From contig NZ_QPER01000001.1 of the NCBI RefSeq assembly GCF_009455635.1, positions 2,914,001-2,978,000 of the forward strand: DNA of 64,000 bases, read 5' to 3'. The notes beneath the pieces are model-generated. The model was not told where the DNA came from and made no database searches. It worked only from the letters and a program-made list of their open reading frames with translations. This DNA comes from Paraburkholderia agricolaris. GTDB lineage: Bacteria > Pseudomonadota > Gammaproteobacteria > Burkholderiales > Burkholderiaceae. Shown piece by piece: positions 1 to 10,942 of the stretch. The position numbers and the translations under genes were made by a program. The number at the start of each line of letters is the position of its first letter. Positions within the stretch are counted from its first letter, which is position 1.

Positions 1-226
1 GGTGTTCGATCAGTCGATCCGGCAGATGGGTGCGGCGGGCTTCAGTCAGCCGCAGGCGTACGGTCTGTTCAATACGATGGCAACGCAGCAGGCCGCGCAG
101 TTGGGCGTGAACGATCTGTTCTTCGTGTCGGCGGGGATTTTCGTCGCGCTGATCGCGCTGATCTGGATGGCCAGGCCGGAACGTGCCGGTGGTGATGCGG
201 GTGCGGCAGCGGCTGCTGCGCATTGA
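1..226 (+). CDS. EmrB/QacA-type (DHA2) MFS drug exporter, C-terminal end only
   Basis: This is the 3' end of a gene that begins left of the window. The last 74 residues include a hydrophobic segment, FVSAGIFVALIALIWMARP, followed by a short Ala/Gly-rich tail ending in His. A soluble stretch, then a final transmembrane helix, then a short cytoplasmic tail is how 14-helix DHA2 exporters such as EmrB usually end. The GTG at position 2 is an internal valine, not a start. The gene converges on truB and ends at a strong hairpin terminator. Family assignment rests on one helix plus context, so another MFS subfamily is possible. Confidence 0.7.
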   Translation, partial: VFDQSIRQMGAAGFSQPQAYGLFNTMATQQAAQLGVNDLFFVSAGIFVALIALIWMARPERAGGDAGAAAAAAH

Positions 227-262
227 GGGTTTAGCCCGTTTCTGTAGCAACCGATGATGTGA

Positions 263-300
263 AAAAAGGCGGGACCGCTACCAAGCGGTCCCGCCTTTTT
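263..300. terminator. Bidirectional Rho-independent terminator
   Basis: A perfect 17-bp inverted repeat (263-279 and 284-300) with a 4-nt loop. The GC core is flanked by A5 on one side and T5 on the other, so it can terminate the exporter gene from the left and the truB operon from the right. Confidence 0.93.
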
Positions 301-354
301 ATTTGCCAGGTTCTTCTCTTCGCAGGCCAATTGGCGAGCTAACGGGCTAGCGGG

Positions 355-1290
355 CTAGCTCTCCGTGGTGACGACCAGCCGCTCGGGCGCCAATACGCCC
401 TCGCCTTGCTTCGCGACGCCTAACAGGCGCCCTTCTTCTGCATAGACGCGTACACGTGGCGCGTTCACAGCCTCGCCGGTAATGGTCAACTCGGAGAGCT
501 TCAGACGCTGACCGTGCAGGAAACGGCGGGTTGCGTCCTCATTCAGGGTGACGAGCGGGAACGTGGACAACAATGCATCGACGGGCTGCAGCCACGCATC
601 ACGCTCGCTCTCCGTCGCGTCGGACAATGCGTCGAGCGTCACCGAATTCTCCAGCGTCAGTGCGCCGACGCCGGTACGCCGCAGTGCAACCAGATGCGCA
701 CCACAACCGAGCGCCTCACCGATATCCTCGGCAAGCGTGCGAACATACGTGCCCTTACTGCACGTCACGCGAAACGTCACATCGGGCAAAGTACACGCCA
801 GCATGTCGAGCGCGTGAATCGTCACCTGACGCCCTTCCCGCTCGACCGTCTGACCGGCGCGCGCGTATTCGTACAGCGGCTTACCGTCGCGCTTGAGCGC
901 CGAATACATCGGCGGGACCTGAACGATATCGCCGAGAAATTTTTGCATCGCCACCTGAACCGCCGCCTGATCGCAGGTCACGTCGCGCGTGTCGATCGGC
1001 TCGCCTTCGGCGTCACCCGTGGTCGTGCGGATACCGAGGCGCATGGTCGCCTCATAAGTCTTGTCGGCTTCGAGCAGATCTTGCGAAAACTTGGTGGCTT
1101 CGCCGAAACACAGCGGCAAAAGACCCGTGGCAAGTGGATCGAGCGTGCCGGTGTGGCCCGCCTTTTTGGCCAGATAAAGACGCTTCGCGCGAATCAGCGC
1201 GTCGTTGCTCGACAGGCCGAGCGGCTTGTCGAGCAGCAGCACGCCGTCGAGCGCGCGACGCGGCACGCGGGGGCGTTGAGGTGCGGTCAT
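355..1290 (-). CDS. truB: tRNA pseudouridine(55) synthase TruB
   Basis: TruB isomerises U55 in the T-loop of elongator tRNAs. The 311-residue product has the usual bacterial length. It opens with the DGVLLLDKPLGLSSN motif and carries GHTGTLDPLATG at about residues 45-56, with the catalytic Asp at residue 51. Later come the KxYxA-type strand (DKTYEATMRLG) and the C-terminal RNA-binding part. The ATG at 1290 directly precedes the conserved N-terminus. It is the last gene of the rbfA-truB end of the minus-strand translation block, 86 bp after rbfA, and is followed by the terminator at 263-300. Confidence 0.97.
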   Translation of the reverse strand: MTAPQRPRVPRRALDGVLLLDKPLGLSSNDALIRAKRLYLAKKAGHTGTLDPLATGLLPLCFGEATKFSQDLLEADKTYEATMRLGIRTTTGDAEGEPIDTRDVTCDQAAVQVAMQKFLGDIVQVPPMYSALKRDGKPLYEYARAGQTVEREGRQVTIHALDMLACTLPDVTFRVTCSKGTYVRTLAEDIGEALGCGAHLVALRRTGVGALTLENSVTLDALSDATESERDAWLQPVDALLSTFPLVTLNEDATRRFLHGQRLKLSELTITGEAVNAPRVRVYAEEGRLLGVAKQGEGVLAPERLVVTTES

Positions 1291-1376
1291 GTCAGAAAGA
1301 CAGGGTCTTCGAAGTGTACGGAAACAGCGCTAAACAAGCAGCGGCTGAGGTATTGCAACTGAAGCACTGCAACGGC

Positions 1377-1742
1377 TCAGTCTTCTTTCGCGCGATTGGC
1401 GTTCGCCTCGTCGATCAGACGGGACATTTCAACGGCCCGTTCGATCGTCTGATCGTAATGGAAATGCAGCGTCGGCACGGTATGAATGTGCAGGCGCTTG
1501 AACAGCTGATTGTGCAGATGGCCGGCCGCGTGCTGGAGCGCTTCGAGCGTTTGTTGAGGGTCGCCGGTCAGCGTCGTGAAGTAGACCTTCGCGTGCGCGT
1601 AGTCGGGCGTCAGCTCAACGCTTTGAATCGTGACGAGGCCGATGCGCGGATCCTTGACCTCGCGCAGCAACTCGGACAGGTCGCGCTGGATCTGATCGGC
1701 GATCTGCACGTTGCGATTGGGAGAAGAACGTTTTTTAGGCAT
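1377..1742 (-). CDS. rbfA: 30S ribosome-binding factor RbfA
   Basis: RbfA is a cold-shock ribosome maturation factor that binds the 30S subunit near helix 1 of 16S rRNA. The 121-residue product has the single KH-like fold signature: [19 protein letters not shown] near the N-terminus, then [20 protein letters not shown]. The frame is open to a TTG at 1772, but the ATG at 1742 gives the normal N-terminus ([12 protein letters not shown]) and the normal family length, so it is preferred. It lies between infB and truB, the usual bacterial order. A hairpin terminator sits between infB and this gene, so rbfA-truB may also have its own promoter. Confidence 0.96.
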   Translation of the reverse strand: MPKKRSSPNRNVQIADQIQRDLSELLREVKDPRIGLVTIQSVELTPDYAHAKVYFTTLTGDPQQTLEALQHAAGHLHNQLFKRLHIHTVPTLHFHYDQTIERAVEMSRLIDEANANRAKED

Positions 1743-1896
1743 GGTGTTTGTGATCCGTTCAGACGGATGCAAAAAAGTTGTTCGTGCGCGCCGTGGCGGT
1801 TGTTGCCAGGCTTGTTACCCGGGGATGGCGATGAAGCGGCGTGATAGCGGCTGCAAACCACCCTCGTAGCGCGTTACGCGACAAAATGCGCGGGCC

Positions 1897-1941
1897 CAAA
1901 AACAACGGGCGGAGCGGGCGCTTAAGCCCGCTCCGCCCGTT
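1897..1941 (-). terminator. Hairpin terminator downstream of infB
   Basis: Perfect 16-bp inverted repeat (1904-1919 with 1926-1941) and a 6-nt loop. Read on the minus strand it is followed by GTTTTTG. It lies 18 bp past the infB stop and before rbfA, so it probably attenuates rather than fully separates the two parts of the operon. Confidence 0.8.
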
Positions 1942-1959
1942 GAGCCAATGCCGCGTGAA

Positions 1960-4938
1960 TTACAGCGTACGCGCGACTTCGGTAACCTCGAAGACTTCGA
2001 ACTGATCGCCTTCGACGATATCGTTGAAGTTCTTGATCGACATACCGCACTCGAAGCCCTGACGGACTTCCTTGACGTCGTCCTTGAAGCGCTTGAGCGA
2101 ATCGAGCTCGCCCGTGAAGATGACGACGTTGTTGCGCAGCACGCGCACCGACGAGGAGCGCTTGACGAAACCGTCCGTGACCATACAGCCGGCCACCGCG
2201 CCGATCTTCGGTACCTTGAAGACCTGGCGCACTTCGACCGTACCCGTCACGATTTCGCGCTTCTCCGGTGCCAGCATGCCCGACATCGCAGCCTTCACTT
2301 CATCTACTGCGTCATAGATGATGTTGTAGTAGCGAATATCGACGCCGTTGGCTTCCGCCAGCTTGCGCGCCTGTGCGTCCGCACGGGTGTTGAAGCCGAT
2401 GATGACCGCCTTCGAAGCCGTAGCCAGGTTGACGTCCGACTCGCTGATACCACCCACGGCACCGTGCACGATCTGCACGCGGACTTCGTCGGTCGACAGC
2501 TTGAGCAGCGACTGCACCAGCGCTTCCTGCGAACCTTGCACGTCGGCCTTGACGATGAGCGGCATGTACGCCACTTCGCCTTCGCCCATCTGTTCCAGCA
2601 TGTTCTCGAGCTTCGCGGCCTGTTGCTTGGCCAGCTTGACGTCGCGGAACTTACCTTGACGGAACAACGCGACTTCACGCGCCTTGCGGTCGTCCGGCAT
2701 GACGATCATTTCTTCGCCAGCTTGCGGGACTTCCGACAGACCTTGAATCTCAACCGGGATCGACGGGCCTGCCGACTTGGTCGGCTTGCCGGTTTCATCG
2801 AGCATGGCTCGCACGCGACCGTAAGCGCTACCTGCCAGCACCACGTCACCACGGTTCAGCGTACCCGACTGGACCAGGATCGTTGCAACCGGACCCTTAC
2901 CCTTATCGAGCTTCGCTTCAATGACGAGACCCTTGGCCGGCGCTTCGACCGGTGCCTTCAGTTCCAGCACTTCGGCTTGCAGCAGCACGTTTTCCAGCAG
3001 TTCGTCGATACCCGCGCCGGTTTTCGCCGACACCGACACGAACGGCGAATCGCCACCGTACTCTTCCGGCACGACGCCTTCCGCGACGAGTTCCTGCTTC
3101 ACGCGGTCCGGATTCGCATCCGGCTTGTCGATCTTGTTGATCGCGACGACGAGCGGCACGCCGCCAGCCTTCGCGTGGGCAATCGCTTCCTTCGTTTGCG
3201 GCATCACGCCGTCGTCGGCGGCGACCACCAGAATCACGATGTCGGTTGCCTTCGCACCGCGAGCACGCATGGCCGTGAATGCTTCGTGGCCCGGCGTATC
3301 GAGGAACGTGATAACGCCGCGCGGCGTTTCAACGTGATAGGCGCCGATGTGCTGCGTAATCCCACCCGCTTCACCCGCTGCCACCTTGGCGCGGCGGATG
3401 TAGTCGAGCAGCGAGGTCTTGCCGTGGTCGACGTGACCCATGACCGTGACGACCGGCGGACGCGGCAGTGCTTCCGCATCCGTGATTTCGCCTTCGACCA
3501 GCATGGCTTCCGGATCGTCCAGCTTGGCCGCAACCGCGTGGTGACCCAGTTCCTCGACGATGATCATCGCCGTTTCCTGGTCCAGCATCTGGTTGATCGT
3601 GACCATCTGGCCGAGCTTCATCATCGACTTGATGACTTCCGATGCCTTCACCGCCATCTTGTGCGCCAGATCGGCGACCGTGATGGTTTCCGGCACGTGC
3701 ACTTCGCGCACGATCGGTTCGGTCGGCGCCTGGAACGTGGTGTTCTGATCCTGATGCTTGCCGCGACCCTTCGGACCACCGCGCCAGCCACGATCGACAC
3801 CGCCGCTCGTATCGCCACGCGTCTTGATACCGCGGCGCTTCGCCGCGTCGTCCTGCCAGCCGCCCTTGCCACCGCCCGGCTTCTTCTTGTCGCCAGCCGA
3901 CGGCGTGGTCGTTGCAGCCGGAGCCGCTGCAGTAGCCGGCTTCTTGGCTGCCGGACGCGCCGGTGCCTCACCCGCCGGACGTGCCGGCTTGTGCAGCGTG
4001 CCCTTGGCTTCCGCGGCCTTGGCCGGCTCAGCGGGCTTCGGTGCCGGTTCCGGCGCCTTGACCTGCGCCTTGCGCGGTGTGTTCATCATTTCGCGAATTG
4101 CACGCGCTTCGGCTTCTGCCGCTGCCCGGCGCTTGCTGACTTCTTCCTGCTCGGCGCGCGTTTTCTCGGCGGCCTGACGCGCTGCGTCTTCCGCTTTCTT
4201 CGCCGCTTCGCGTTGCGCCGCACGTTCTGCCGCAGCGCGCTCGTCGTCCTGCTCGCTTTCCTTGGCAACCGCCGGTTCCGCAGCCTTGGGCGCGACCGGT
4301 TCAGCCTTCGCGGCAGCTGCCGGCTGGGCAGCCTGCGTCGACTTCGTCGTCTGAGCCTGCTCACGAGCCGCCGCTTCGGCCGCAGCCGCAGCTGCAGCGC
4401 GCTTCTTCGCCGCTTCTTCTTCCGCACGACGGCGCTCGGCTTCAGCAGCCTGCTCGCGGGCCTGACGTTCAGCTTCTTCGCGCTCGAGTTGCTCCTGACG
4501 CGCCTTCAGCTCCTGAGCCTGCTTTTCGAGCAGCTCGGCTTCGTGACGAGCTTCCTCTTCACGGCGCTGGAGTTCGAGATCGTCGACGTCGGCCTCGGCC
4601 ACATGATTCGATGCATCGCCGCCTTCAGCGGCGGATTCGTCCCGGCGGACGAAAGTGCGCTTCTTACGCACCTCGACCTGAATGGTGCGAGCTTTGCCCG
4701 TCGCGTCGGATTGCTTGATCTCCGACGTATGCCGCTTCGTCAGCGTGATCTTGCGCTTGTCCGCATCAGTCGAGCCGTGAGACTTGCGCAAGTGGTCGAG
4801 CAGACGCGCCTTGTCCGTTTCGGACAAGCTGTCGTCTTCGCTCGCTTTCGTGACGCCTGCTGCCTGCAGCTGCTCAAGGAGCACGCCTGCTGGCATTTTC
4901 AGTTCCGCGGCAAATTGGGCTACGTTGTTACTCGCCAT
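1960..4938 (-). CDS. infB: Translation initiation factor IF-2
   Basis: IF-2 is the GTPase that places fMet-tRNA on the 30S subunit and promotes subunit joining. The 992-residue protein starts with an IF2_N domain ([16 protein letters not shown]). A long charged, Ala/Glu/Arg-rich coiled-coil linker fills roughly residues 100-390. The G domain begins near residue 495: G1 GHVDHGKTS, switch I around [11 protein letters not shown]3 DTPGHEAF, G4 NKIDKPDA, G5 SAKTG. The C-terminal beta-barrel and fMet-tRNA domains follow. Length is typical of beta-proteobacterial IF-2. It is 93 bp downstream of nusA in the rimP-nusA-infB operon. Confidence 0.98.
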   Translation of the reverse strand: MASNNVAQFAAELKMPAGVLLEQLQAAGVTKASEDDSLSETDKARLLDHLRKSHGSTDADKRKITLTKRHTSEIKQSDATGKARTIQVEVRKKRTFVRRDESAAEGGDASNHVAEADVDDLELQRREEEARHEAELLEKQAQELKARQEQLEREEAERQAREQAAEAERRRAEEEAAKKRAAAAAAAEAAAREQAQTTKSTQAAQPAAAAKAEPVAPKAAEPAVAKESEQDDERAAAERAAQREAAKKAEDAARQAAEKTRAEQEEVSKRRAAAEAEARAIREMMNTPRKAQVKAPEPAPKPAEPAKAAEAKGTLHKPARPAGEAPARPAAKKPATAAAPAATTTPSAGDKKKPGGGKGGWQDDAAKRRGIKTRGDTSGGVDRGWRGGPKGRGKHQDQNTTFQAPTEPIVREVHVPETITVADLAHKMAVKASEVIKSMMKLGQMVTINQMLDQETAMIIVEELGHHAVAAKLDDPEAMLVEGEITDAEALPRPPVVTVMGHVDHGKTSLLDYIRRAKVAAGEAGGITQHIGAYHVETPRGVITFLDTPGHEAFTAMRARGAKATDIVILVVAADDGVMPQTKEAIAHAKAGGVPLVVAINKIDKPDANPDRVKQELVAEGVVPEEYGGDSPFVSVSAKTGAGIDELLENVLLQAEVLELKAPVEAPAKGLVIEAKLDKGKGPVATILVQSGTLNRGDVVLAGSAYGRVRAMLDETGKPTKSAGPSIPVEIQGLSEVPQAGEEMIVMPDDRKAREVALFRQGKFRDVKLAKQQAAKLENMLEQMGEGEVAYMPLIVKADVQGSQEALVQSLLKLSTDEVRVQIVHGAVGGISESDVNLATASKAVIIGFNTRADAQARKLAEANGVDIRYYNIIYDAVDEVKAAMSGMLAPEKREIVTGTVEVRQVFKVPKIGAVAGCMVTDGFVKRSSSVRVLRNNVVIFTGELDSLKRFKDDVKEVRQGFECGMSIKNFNDIVEGDQFEVFEVTEVARTL

Positions 4939-5031
4939 TCATTCCTCTTAATGCAAGGACCGATTCCTTGCGGTTAGCATCTTGTCATGCGGCCTGACGG
5001 CCGCTTCAATTTAGTGCGCCATGGTCATTTC

Positions 5032-6507
5032 TCACTGGAACCAATGTTCACGTGCTTTCATGATCAACGCCTTAGCGGCATCCTCTTCCATTCCGGTCAT
5101 CTCGACCAGTTCATCCACAGCCAGCTCGGCGAGTTCGTCGCGCGTCTGGATCTGATGTTCGGCAAGCTTGGCGAGCAGGTCGGCATCCATGCCGTCCAGG
5201 CTCTTCAGGTCGAGTGCAACATTCTCGACCTTTTCTTCATTCGCGATCGCCAACGTCAACAACGCATCGCGCGAGCGATTACGCAGTTCGTGAACGGTGT
5301 CTTCGTCGAATGCTTCGATTTCGAGCATCTCGTTGAGCGGCACATAAGCGATCTCTTCGAGGCTCGTAAAGCCTTCGTCGATCAGGATGTCGGCGACTTC
5401 TTCGTCGACATCGAGACGCGCCATGAACAGGTCACGCAGTACACCGCGCTCCTGATTCTGCTTCTGCGCAGATTCGTCCGGCGTCATGATGTTGATCTGC
5501 CAGCCGGTGAGTTCGCTGGCAAGACGCACGTTCTGGCCGCTGCGGCCGATCGCGACCGCCAGTTCGTTTTCGTCGACGACGACGTCCATCGAATGCTTCT
5601 CTTCATCGACGACGATCGACTGGACGGCTGCCGGCGCGAGCGCGCCGATCACAAACTGTGCGGGATCTTCCGACCATAGCACGATGTCGACGTTTTCGCC
5701 ACCGAGCTCGTTACGCACGGCCTGCACCCGCGAACCGCGGATACCGACACAGGTGCCGATCGGATCGATGCGCTTGTCGTAAGCGACCACGCCGATCTTG
5801 GCGCGCACGCCCGGATCGCGGGCCGCCGCCTTGATTTCCAGCAGGCCCTGTTCGATTTCCGGCACTTCCATCTCGAACAGCTTCATCAGGAATTCGGGCG
5901 CCGTACGCGACAACTCGATCTGCGGACCGCGAGCGGTGCGATCGACCTTGGCGATGTAGGCGCGCACGCGGTCGCCCACGCGCAGATTTTCCTTCGGAAT
6001 CAGCTGATCGCGGCGCAGCAGCGCTTCGACACGGCCGGTTTCGACGATGAAGTTGCCCTTGTCCAGGCGCTTCACCGAGCCGGTCATGATGTGCTCGCCG
6101 CGCTCGAGGAAGTCGTTCAGGATCTGCTCGCGTTCAGCGTCGCGCACCTTCTGCAGGATCACCTGCTTGGCAGCCTGCGCGCCGATACGGCCGAACTCGA
6201 TCGACGGCACCGGTTCTTCGATGTATTCGTCGAGCTGGATTTCCGGCTTCTGTTCGCGTGCTTCGAACAGCAGGATTTCCTGATCCGGCTCTTGCAGACC
6301 GGCTTCGTCCGGCACTACTTTCCAGCGGCGAAACGTTTCGTGCTCGCCGCTTTCACGGTCGATCTGGACGCGGATATCCGCGTCTTCTTCGAAGAGTTTC
6401 TTGGAGGCCGAAGCGAGGGCCGCCTCGAGCGCGGCAAATACCACGTCTTTATCGACGTTCTTCTCGCGTGCCAGCGCATCCACCAGCATCAACACTTCGC
6501 GACTCAT
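5032..6507 (-). CDS. nusA: Transcription termination/antitermination factor NusA
   Basis: NusA binds RNA polymerase and nascent RNA, controlling pausing, termination and antitermination. The 491-residue product has the N-terminal polymerase-binding domain ([21 protein letters not shown]). An S1 domain follows around residues 130-200 ([20 protein letters not shown]), then two KH domains ([41 protein letters not shown]). The C-terminus carries two acidic repeats, as in gamma- and beta-proteobacteria. Its ATG overlaps the rimP stop by 4 bp, indicating translational coupling. Confidence 0.98.
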   Translation of the reverse strand: MSREVLMLVDALAREKNVDKDVVFAALEAALASASKKLFEEDADIRVQIDRESGEHETFRRWKVVPDEAGLQEPDQEILLFEAREQKPEIQLDEYIEEPVPSIEFGRIGAQAAKQVILQKVRDAEREQILNDFLERGEHIMTGSVKRLDKGNFIVETGRVEALLRRDQLIPKENLRVGDRVRAYIAKVDRTARGPQIELSRTAPEFLMKLFEMEVPEIEQGLLEIKAAARDPGVRAKIGVVAYDKRIDPIGTCVGIRGSRVQAVRNELGGENVDIVLWSEDPAQFVIGALAPAAVQSIVVDEEKHSMDVVVDENELAVAIGRSGQNVRLASELTGWQINIMTPDESAQKQNQERGVLRDLFMARLDVDEEVADILIDEGFTSLEEIAYVPLNEMLEIEAFDEDTVHELRNRSRDALLTLAIANEEKVENVALDLKSLDGMDADLLAKLAEHQIQTRDELAELAVDELVEMTGMEEDAAKALIMKAREHWFQ

Positions 6508-6962
6508 TGTTTGCGGCTCCTAAAGTCAACTTTCGGAACGAGGCGTGCCTTATCGATATCCGCGACGGTGAAATCGAGCATCGCGGCGCCTTCCTTCCCT
6601 TCAAATTCCAGACCGATCGTCTCGCCTTGCGGAGCATGCAGGATGCCCCGGTACGATTTCCGTCCGTCCAATGGCTTTTTCAATGTGATTACCACTTCGC
6701 TGCCTGCGAAGCGTTCGAAATCCGCCAGTTTTTTCAGCGGGCGGTCGAGACCCGGCGACGACACTTCAAGCCGCTCGTAATCGATATTTTCGACCGTCAG
6801 AACGTGCTGGAGCTGACGTGTGACTTTCTCGCAGTCTTCGATCGCGATGCCGGCCGGCTGGTCAATATAAATACACAAACTGCCGCGCCCGGTGCGCTCG
6901 AGATCGACGAGCTCGTAGCCGAGTCCCACGACCGTGGTTTCAATCAGTTCCGTCAGTTGCAC
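6504..6962 (-). CDS. rimP: Ribosome maturation factor RimP
   Basis: RimP acts in assembly of the 30S subunit. The 152-residue product begins [20 protein letters not shown], then [23 protein letters not shown] and the motif [11 protein letters not shown], all standard RimP landmarks; the second, SH3-like half follows. It is the first gene of the rimP-nusA-infB cluster, with a 4-bp overlap into nusA. The 5' region separates it by more than 500 bp from rluB and contains a terminator for upstream transcription, so the operon promoter should lie within roughly 6963-7088. Confidence 0.96.
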   Translation of the reverse strand: MQLTELIETTVVGLGYELVDLERTGRGSLCIYIDQPAGIAIEDCEKVTRQLQHVLTVENIDYERLEVSSPGLDRPLKKLADFERFAGSEVVITLKKPLDGRKSYRGILHAPQGETIGLEFEGKEGAAMLDFTVADIDKARLVPKVDFRSRKQ

Positions 6963-7481
6963 AGTGCCCTCTTAGATGTTCGCGCAGCGAGCCTGCCGCT
7001 TGTTTTGCAAACAACCAATGCGGGCCGCGCGCCTAGCTGGCGCACGTTCGTGCTACCCGAGATGCCAAACCACTTAGAACTGAGCGGCAAAAAAAAATGG
7101 GCTAAACGCCCATCATCTTATTACCGGTGGTCGCACCTGAGCCGCACATGAAAAGCCGCACGCCCAGCGACTTCGTGATTGTAGCCATTTTTCGGGACAA
7201 ACGCAAACCGCAGAACGCCGTGCGAAGCGCATTTCCGCTTGATTTCATGGCAATCTTTCAACGATATGACGGCGCCCCGGGCCTTTTGCAAGATGGCCTG
7301 TGCCGTCTCGCGCCGCGCCGGACAAGCAGGGCCGGGAAACTCTGCCCCTACTTATGCGCACGCCGCGGTTTCATGCATTACATGAAGCCCGCGGCGCTCA
7401 TCGATCGATTCCGACGGTGGCGAAGCGTAAATCGTTGAGGAACGATCAACGGCCAACCGTCGTATTTACGTCATTTACGGC
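6963..7481. other. Gene-free interval between rluB and rimP
   Basis: I see no convincing gene in these 519 bp. The interval holds a minus-strand terminator (7089-7113) and, nearer rluB, a two-part inverted repeat. Arms 7362-7368/7389-7395 form the outer stem and 7370-7375/7381-7386 the inner stem. It could be the rluB 3' UTR or a short structured RNA. Confidence 0.5.
7089..7113 (-). terminator. Rho-independent terminator upstream of rimP
   Basis: Minus-strand hairpin with 6-bp stem (7108-7113 with 7097-7102), 5-nt loop, and a run of nine T (A9 at 7089-7097 on the plus strand, the first base pair included). It would end transcripts coming from scpB-rluB before the rimP promoter region. Confidence 0.85.
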
Positions 7482-9356
7482 TTAACGGCCACGCGAGCGG
7501 CCGCGCGGCGCGCCGCCACCACGATTGGCGCCGCCCGGGTTGGCGTTACCGCCACCGGCGCGGTTGGCATTGCCGCCACGATTCCCGCCCGGCCCACGGC
7601 TGCCGCCGCCCGGACTGCCACCGGGACCAGCGGGGCCGCCAGGACGCTTACCGCCTGCCGCGCGATTGCCATTGCCCGACGGCGCACGATTGCCGTCGAC
7701 GTCACGCCCGCCACGCGGGCCAGACGCAGCACCGCCGCCCCCCATCGGCCCGCTAAAGCCACCGGCGCCGCGGCCAGCGCCGCGATTACCATAGCCGCCA
7801 GCACCGCCGCCCGCGCCACCGCCGAAGCCGCCACCCGCCGCACCGCGACGGCCTTGACCGCGCGGCTGCTGTTGATCGAAACGGCCGTGCGACATCAGCA
7901 CCGGTTCGCGGCTGATAAAGCCCATCGACGTCTGCATCGGATCCGGCTGCTTGCGCTCCGGCGCCTCTCTGCGACCGCCCTTTTCTTCCGACGGCGCCTT
8001 CAGGCCGACCGACGCCATCAGCGCGCGCACCTGATTGTCTTCGAGTTCTTCCCAGCGGCCGCGCTTGAGCCCCTTCGGCAGCGAGATCGGGCCATGACGC
8101 GTGCGGATCAGGCGGCTGACCATCAGGCCGGCTGCCTCGAACATGCGGCGCACTTCGCGATTACGCCCTTCGGCGAGCGCGACGTGATACCAATGATTGG
8201 TGCCTTCGCCGCCGCCATCGCGGATGCGCAGGAAATTCGCCGGGCCGTCTTCCAGCTCGACGCCATGCAGCAGCTTCTGACGCATGCCCTCGGCCAGTTC
8301 GCCGACCACGCGCACCGCATATTCACGCTCGACGCTGTAACGCGGATGCATGAAACGGTTGGCCAGATCGCCCGAAGTGGTCAGCATCAGCAGACCTTCG
8401 GTATTGAAGTCGAGGCGGCCGACCGCAAGCCACTTGGCGGTCTTCATGGGAGGCAGCTTGTCGAACACCGACGGGCGGCCTTCCGGATCGGCATGGCTGA
8501 CGATTTCGCCAGTCGGTTTGTGATACAGCAGCACGCGCGGCGGCTTGTTGGCCAGCTTGCGCTTGACCGGCTTGCCGTTGATGCGGACCTGATCGGTCGG
8601 CATGATGCGCTGGCCGATGTGAGCCGGCTCACCGTTCACCGACACGCGGCCGGCGACGATCAGTTCTTCCATGTCGCGGCGCGAGCCCATGCCGGCTTCG
8701 GCCAGCACCTTGTGCAGCTTCGGCGCGTCGTCGTCCGCGGCGAGGACCCGTTTGGGTGCAGCCGGTTTGCCACGGCGCAGCATCGGGGCACGCACGCCGC
8801 CGGTCGCGCTATTGTCCGCGTCGAATGCGGGCGACGTGACGTACGAGAACAGGTCGTCCGGACTTGCTTCGGCTGCTACTGCCGCCGGTGCTTCACCGCC
8901 CCGGCGATTCTGACGCTGGCCGCCTTCGCGCGGCTGGCGCTCACGCTGCCCTTCACGCGGTCCGCCCTCGCGAGGCGCGCCGTCACGTTGAGCGCCCTCG
9001 CGCTTCGCGCCGCCCGCATTGCGGCGCGGCCCCTGGCCCTTGGCGCCTTCCTTGCGCGGCGTACGCACTTGCGCAACCACCTCGCCGTCCGGCGGCGTTT
9101 CAGTGACGACCGGCGCGCCTTGCGCGGGCGCACCTTCGGCGCCCTTCGTCTTCGCTCCGGCGCGGCGCCGTGCGATCAGGCTGCGCGGCCCGCGACGCAG
9201 GCCGCGGCGCGGACGGTCTTCGCCGTCTGCTTCCGTGGTCTGCGCCGGGCGCTCGCCCTCGCCTGCCGACGCTTGCGTGGTACGCGCTTCATCGGCGCGT
9301 GCCGACGGCACGGCGCGCTCGGATTCGGACGAATCGGTGTCGTGGGTATGTGTCAA
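7482..9356 (-). CDS. rluB: 23S rRNA pseudouridine synthase, RluB/RsuA family, with long disordered ends
   Basis: Family enzymes convert U2605 of 23S rRNA (RluB) or a related site. An S4 RNA-binding domain starts near residue 213 ([21 protein letters not shown]). The catalytic motif [14 protein letters not shown] has its Asp at about residue 316. The product is 624 residues, about twice the catalytic core. Residues 1-200 are charged and Arg/Gly/Glu-rich; from about residue 470 to the end the chain is almost only Gly, Arg, Asn, Ala and Pro, like an RGG-type RNA-binding tail. It lies 64 bp downstream of scpB, as in many bacteria. RluB rather than RluE/RsuA is inferred from this neighbourhood. 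Confidence 0.9.
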   Translation of the reverse strand: MTHTHDTDSSESERAVPSARADEARTTQASAGEGERPAQTTEADGEDRPRRGLRRGPRSLIARRRAGAKTKGAEGAPAQGAPVVTETPPDGEVVAQVRTPRKEGAKGQGPRRNAGGAKREGAQRDGAPREGGPREGQRERQPREGGQRQNRRGGEAPAAVAAEASPDDLFSYVTSPAFDADNSATGGVRAPMLRRGKPAAPKRVLAADDDAPKLHKVLAEAGMGSRRDMEELIVAGRVSVNGEPAHIGQRIMPTDQVRINGKPVKRKLANKPPRVLLYHKPTGEIVSHADPEGRPSVFDKLPPMKTAKWLAVGRLDFNTEGLLMLTTSGDLANRFMHPRYSVEREYAVRVVGELAEGMRQKLLHGVELEDGPANFLRIRDGGGEGTNHWYHVALAEGRNREVRRMFEAAGLMVSRLIRTRHGPISLPKGLKRGRWEELEDNQVRALMASVGLKAPSEEKGGRREAPERKQPDPMQTSMGFISREPVLMSHGRFDQQQPRGQGRRGAAGGGFGGGAGGGAGGYGNRGAGRGAGGFSGPMGGGGAASGPRGGRDVDGNRAPSGNGNRAAGGKRPGGPAGPGGSPGGGSRGPGGNRGGNANRAGGGNANPGGANRGGGAPRGRSRGR

Positions 9357-9420
9357 AACAACCTCAAAATGTCAGGTCGCGCACGCCCGTTGCGGGCGTG
9401 GCAAAAAAAGTTCGGTTACG

Positions 9421-10560
9421 TCAGGCGCTGCGCGACTCGGGTTCGTCGTCGGTCAGAATGCCTGCGTCCTGCGCGGCATCGCGACGATCCTCTGGATCGC
9501 CGTGCGCCGCTGTGGTCGGGTTCGGCTCGGCGGCGTGCTCCGTATCGCGGAGTACGCCCGAGTCGTGCGCGGGTATTGCCTGATCGGCCTGGGAGACCGG
9601 ATCGTGATTCAGTGCGGGCTCAGCAGCGCCGGCCTGCGATTCAACCTTTGCCGCTTCGGCGTGTTCTTGCCTAGCCGGGCCTGCGGCGGCGTCCTGATGC
9701 AACTCGGGCGCCGGTGCGGCATCTGCCGCGCCATGCGTCGATTCGGCAAGTTCAGCCGGCTCGTTTGTCTCAGTCGACTCCGCATGCTGCGCCTGAGCGA
9801 CTGGCGCTTGATGCTCTACAGCGTGTTCGGCAGCGATTTCCGTTCCTGCTGCCTCGCCAGTTTCTTCGCCATGATCGCGATCGGCAGTTTCGCCAAGGGC
9901 TTCACCCTCGGCAGTGGCTGCTTCGCCGGCAGCAGATTCCGACGGTTCTTCCAGCGGACTCTCCTCACCCGAAACCAGGGCTTGCGCAGCCTCGACCTCG
10001 GAAAATTCGATCGCATGCTGACCGAGCAGATCCGCGTTCAGCTGCGCAGACGGATCAGCCAGCGGCGGCAATTCGTCGAGCGCCTTCAACCCGAGGTCGT
10101 CGAGAAATTGCCGCGTGGTCGCGTACAACGCCGGACGGCCTGGCACGTCACGATGGCCGATCACTTCGATCCAGCCGCGATCCTCAAGCTGTTTGACGAC
10201 CTGCGTATTCACCGTGACGCCGCGAATCTCTTCGATATCGCCACGCGTAACCGGTTGCCTGTACGCAATGATCGCGAGCGTCTCGAGCACCGCGCGCGAG
10301 TATTTCGGCGGTTTCTCAGGATGCAGACGATCCAGGTACGAACGCATCGCGGGCTTACTTTGAAATCGCCAGCCCGACGCCAGCCCGACCAGCTCCACAC
10401 CGCGCCCAGACCAATCCTGCTTGAGGTCTTCGAGCAAATTCCGAACAGTGTCTGCCGACACGCCGTCGGCAAAGAGCTTGCGCAAATCGACGAGCTTTAA
10501 CGGCTCCTGCGCGCAGATCAAGGCAGTCTCGAGGACGATCTTCGCCTCTTGGGTATTCAT
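9421..10560 (-). CDS. scpB: Segregation and condensation protein B (ScpB) with long acidic tail
   Basis: ScpB is the winged-helix kleisin-associated subunit of the SMC-ScpAB condensin. Residues 1 to about 190 match the family: [24 protein letters not shown], then [25 protein letters not shown] and [20 protein letters not shown]. The remaining roughly 190 residues are a low-complexity Ala/Glu/His-rich tail absent from classical ScpB of about 200 residues. scpA is not adjacent. The ATG at 10560 begins the conserved region directly. The gene is cotranscribed with rluB, judging by the short gap. Confidence 0.92.
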   Translation of the reverse strand: MNTQEAKIVLETALICAQEPLKLVDLRKLFADGVSADTVRNLLEDLKQDWSGRGVELVGLASGWRFQSKPAMRSYLDRLHPEKPPKYSRAVLETLAIIAYRQPVTRGDIEEIRGVTVNTQVVKQLEDRGWIEVIGHRDVPGRPALYATTRQFLDDLGLKALDELPPLADPSAQLNADLLGQHAIEFSEVEAAQALVSGEESPLEEPSESAAGEAATAEGEALGETADRDHGEETGEAAGTEIAAEHAVEHQAPVAQAQHAESTETNEPAELAESTHGAADAAPAPELHQDAAAGPARQEHAEAAKVESQAGAAEPALNHDPVSQADQAIPAHDSGVLRDTEHAAEPNPTTAAHGDPEDRRDAAQDAGILTDDEPESRSA

Positions 10561-10942
10561 GCAGCTAGGTCAGACCCTGTGGTCAAAGAACCGGATCAAA
10601 CAGACGATGTGGAACTGAAGACGCGCTCGCCCGATTCTGATCGGTCATATTGATGGGAGCACGCACCGGGGGGAGGCGAAACAGGCAATCGAGCCAAACC
10701 CAGCCGGACGGAGCAGCGATATTCCTGAAAGGAATCGCGTGACTGAGCGCCATATTACGCAAAAACAACCGGTGCGTAAAGACGAAATCCCCGGCGCATT
10801 TTTTAGCGATGCCTCAAGTCGTCCGCTTAAAAGGAAAAGCTGGCCGAATCGGACAGGAATCGGAGCGCGGCAGGCCCGGGATTGGGCTGTGATGTGCCGC
10901 GATTGGCCCTTAAGCCGGACCGCCTGCCCGTGCCGCCACACT
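10561..10942. other. Gene-free interval upstream of scpB
   Basis: No gene supported in these 382 bp. It should contain the scpB-rluB promoter (minus strand) and the 3' end of the aminotransferase transcript. A weak imperfect hairpin lies around 10717-10737. No T-tract terminator was found. Confidence 0.4.

Noticed and set aside
1948..4977. Very long open frame (1009 codons) on the plus strand opposite infB
   Set aside because: It is the mirror of infB in GC-rich sequence; the reading is Arg/His/Leu-rich without known domains, while infB on the other strand is certain.
9382..9400. Hairpin between scpB and rluB, considered as a terminator
   Set aside because: The A/T run lies on the wrong side for the minus-strand operon; no convincing terminator function.
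7854..9674. 606-codon plus-strand frame opposite rluB and scpB
   Set aside because: No domain or ribosome site; explained by codon bias of the minus-strand genes.
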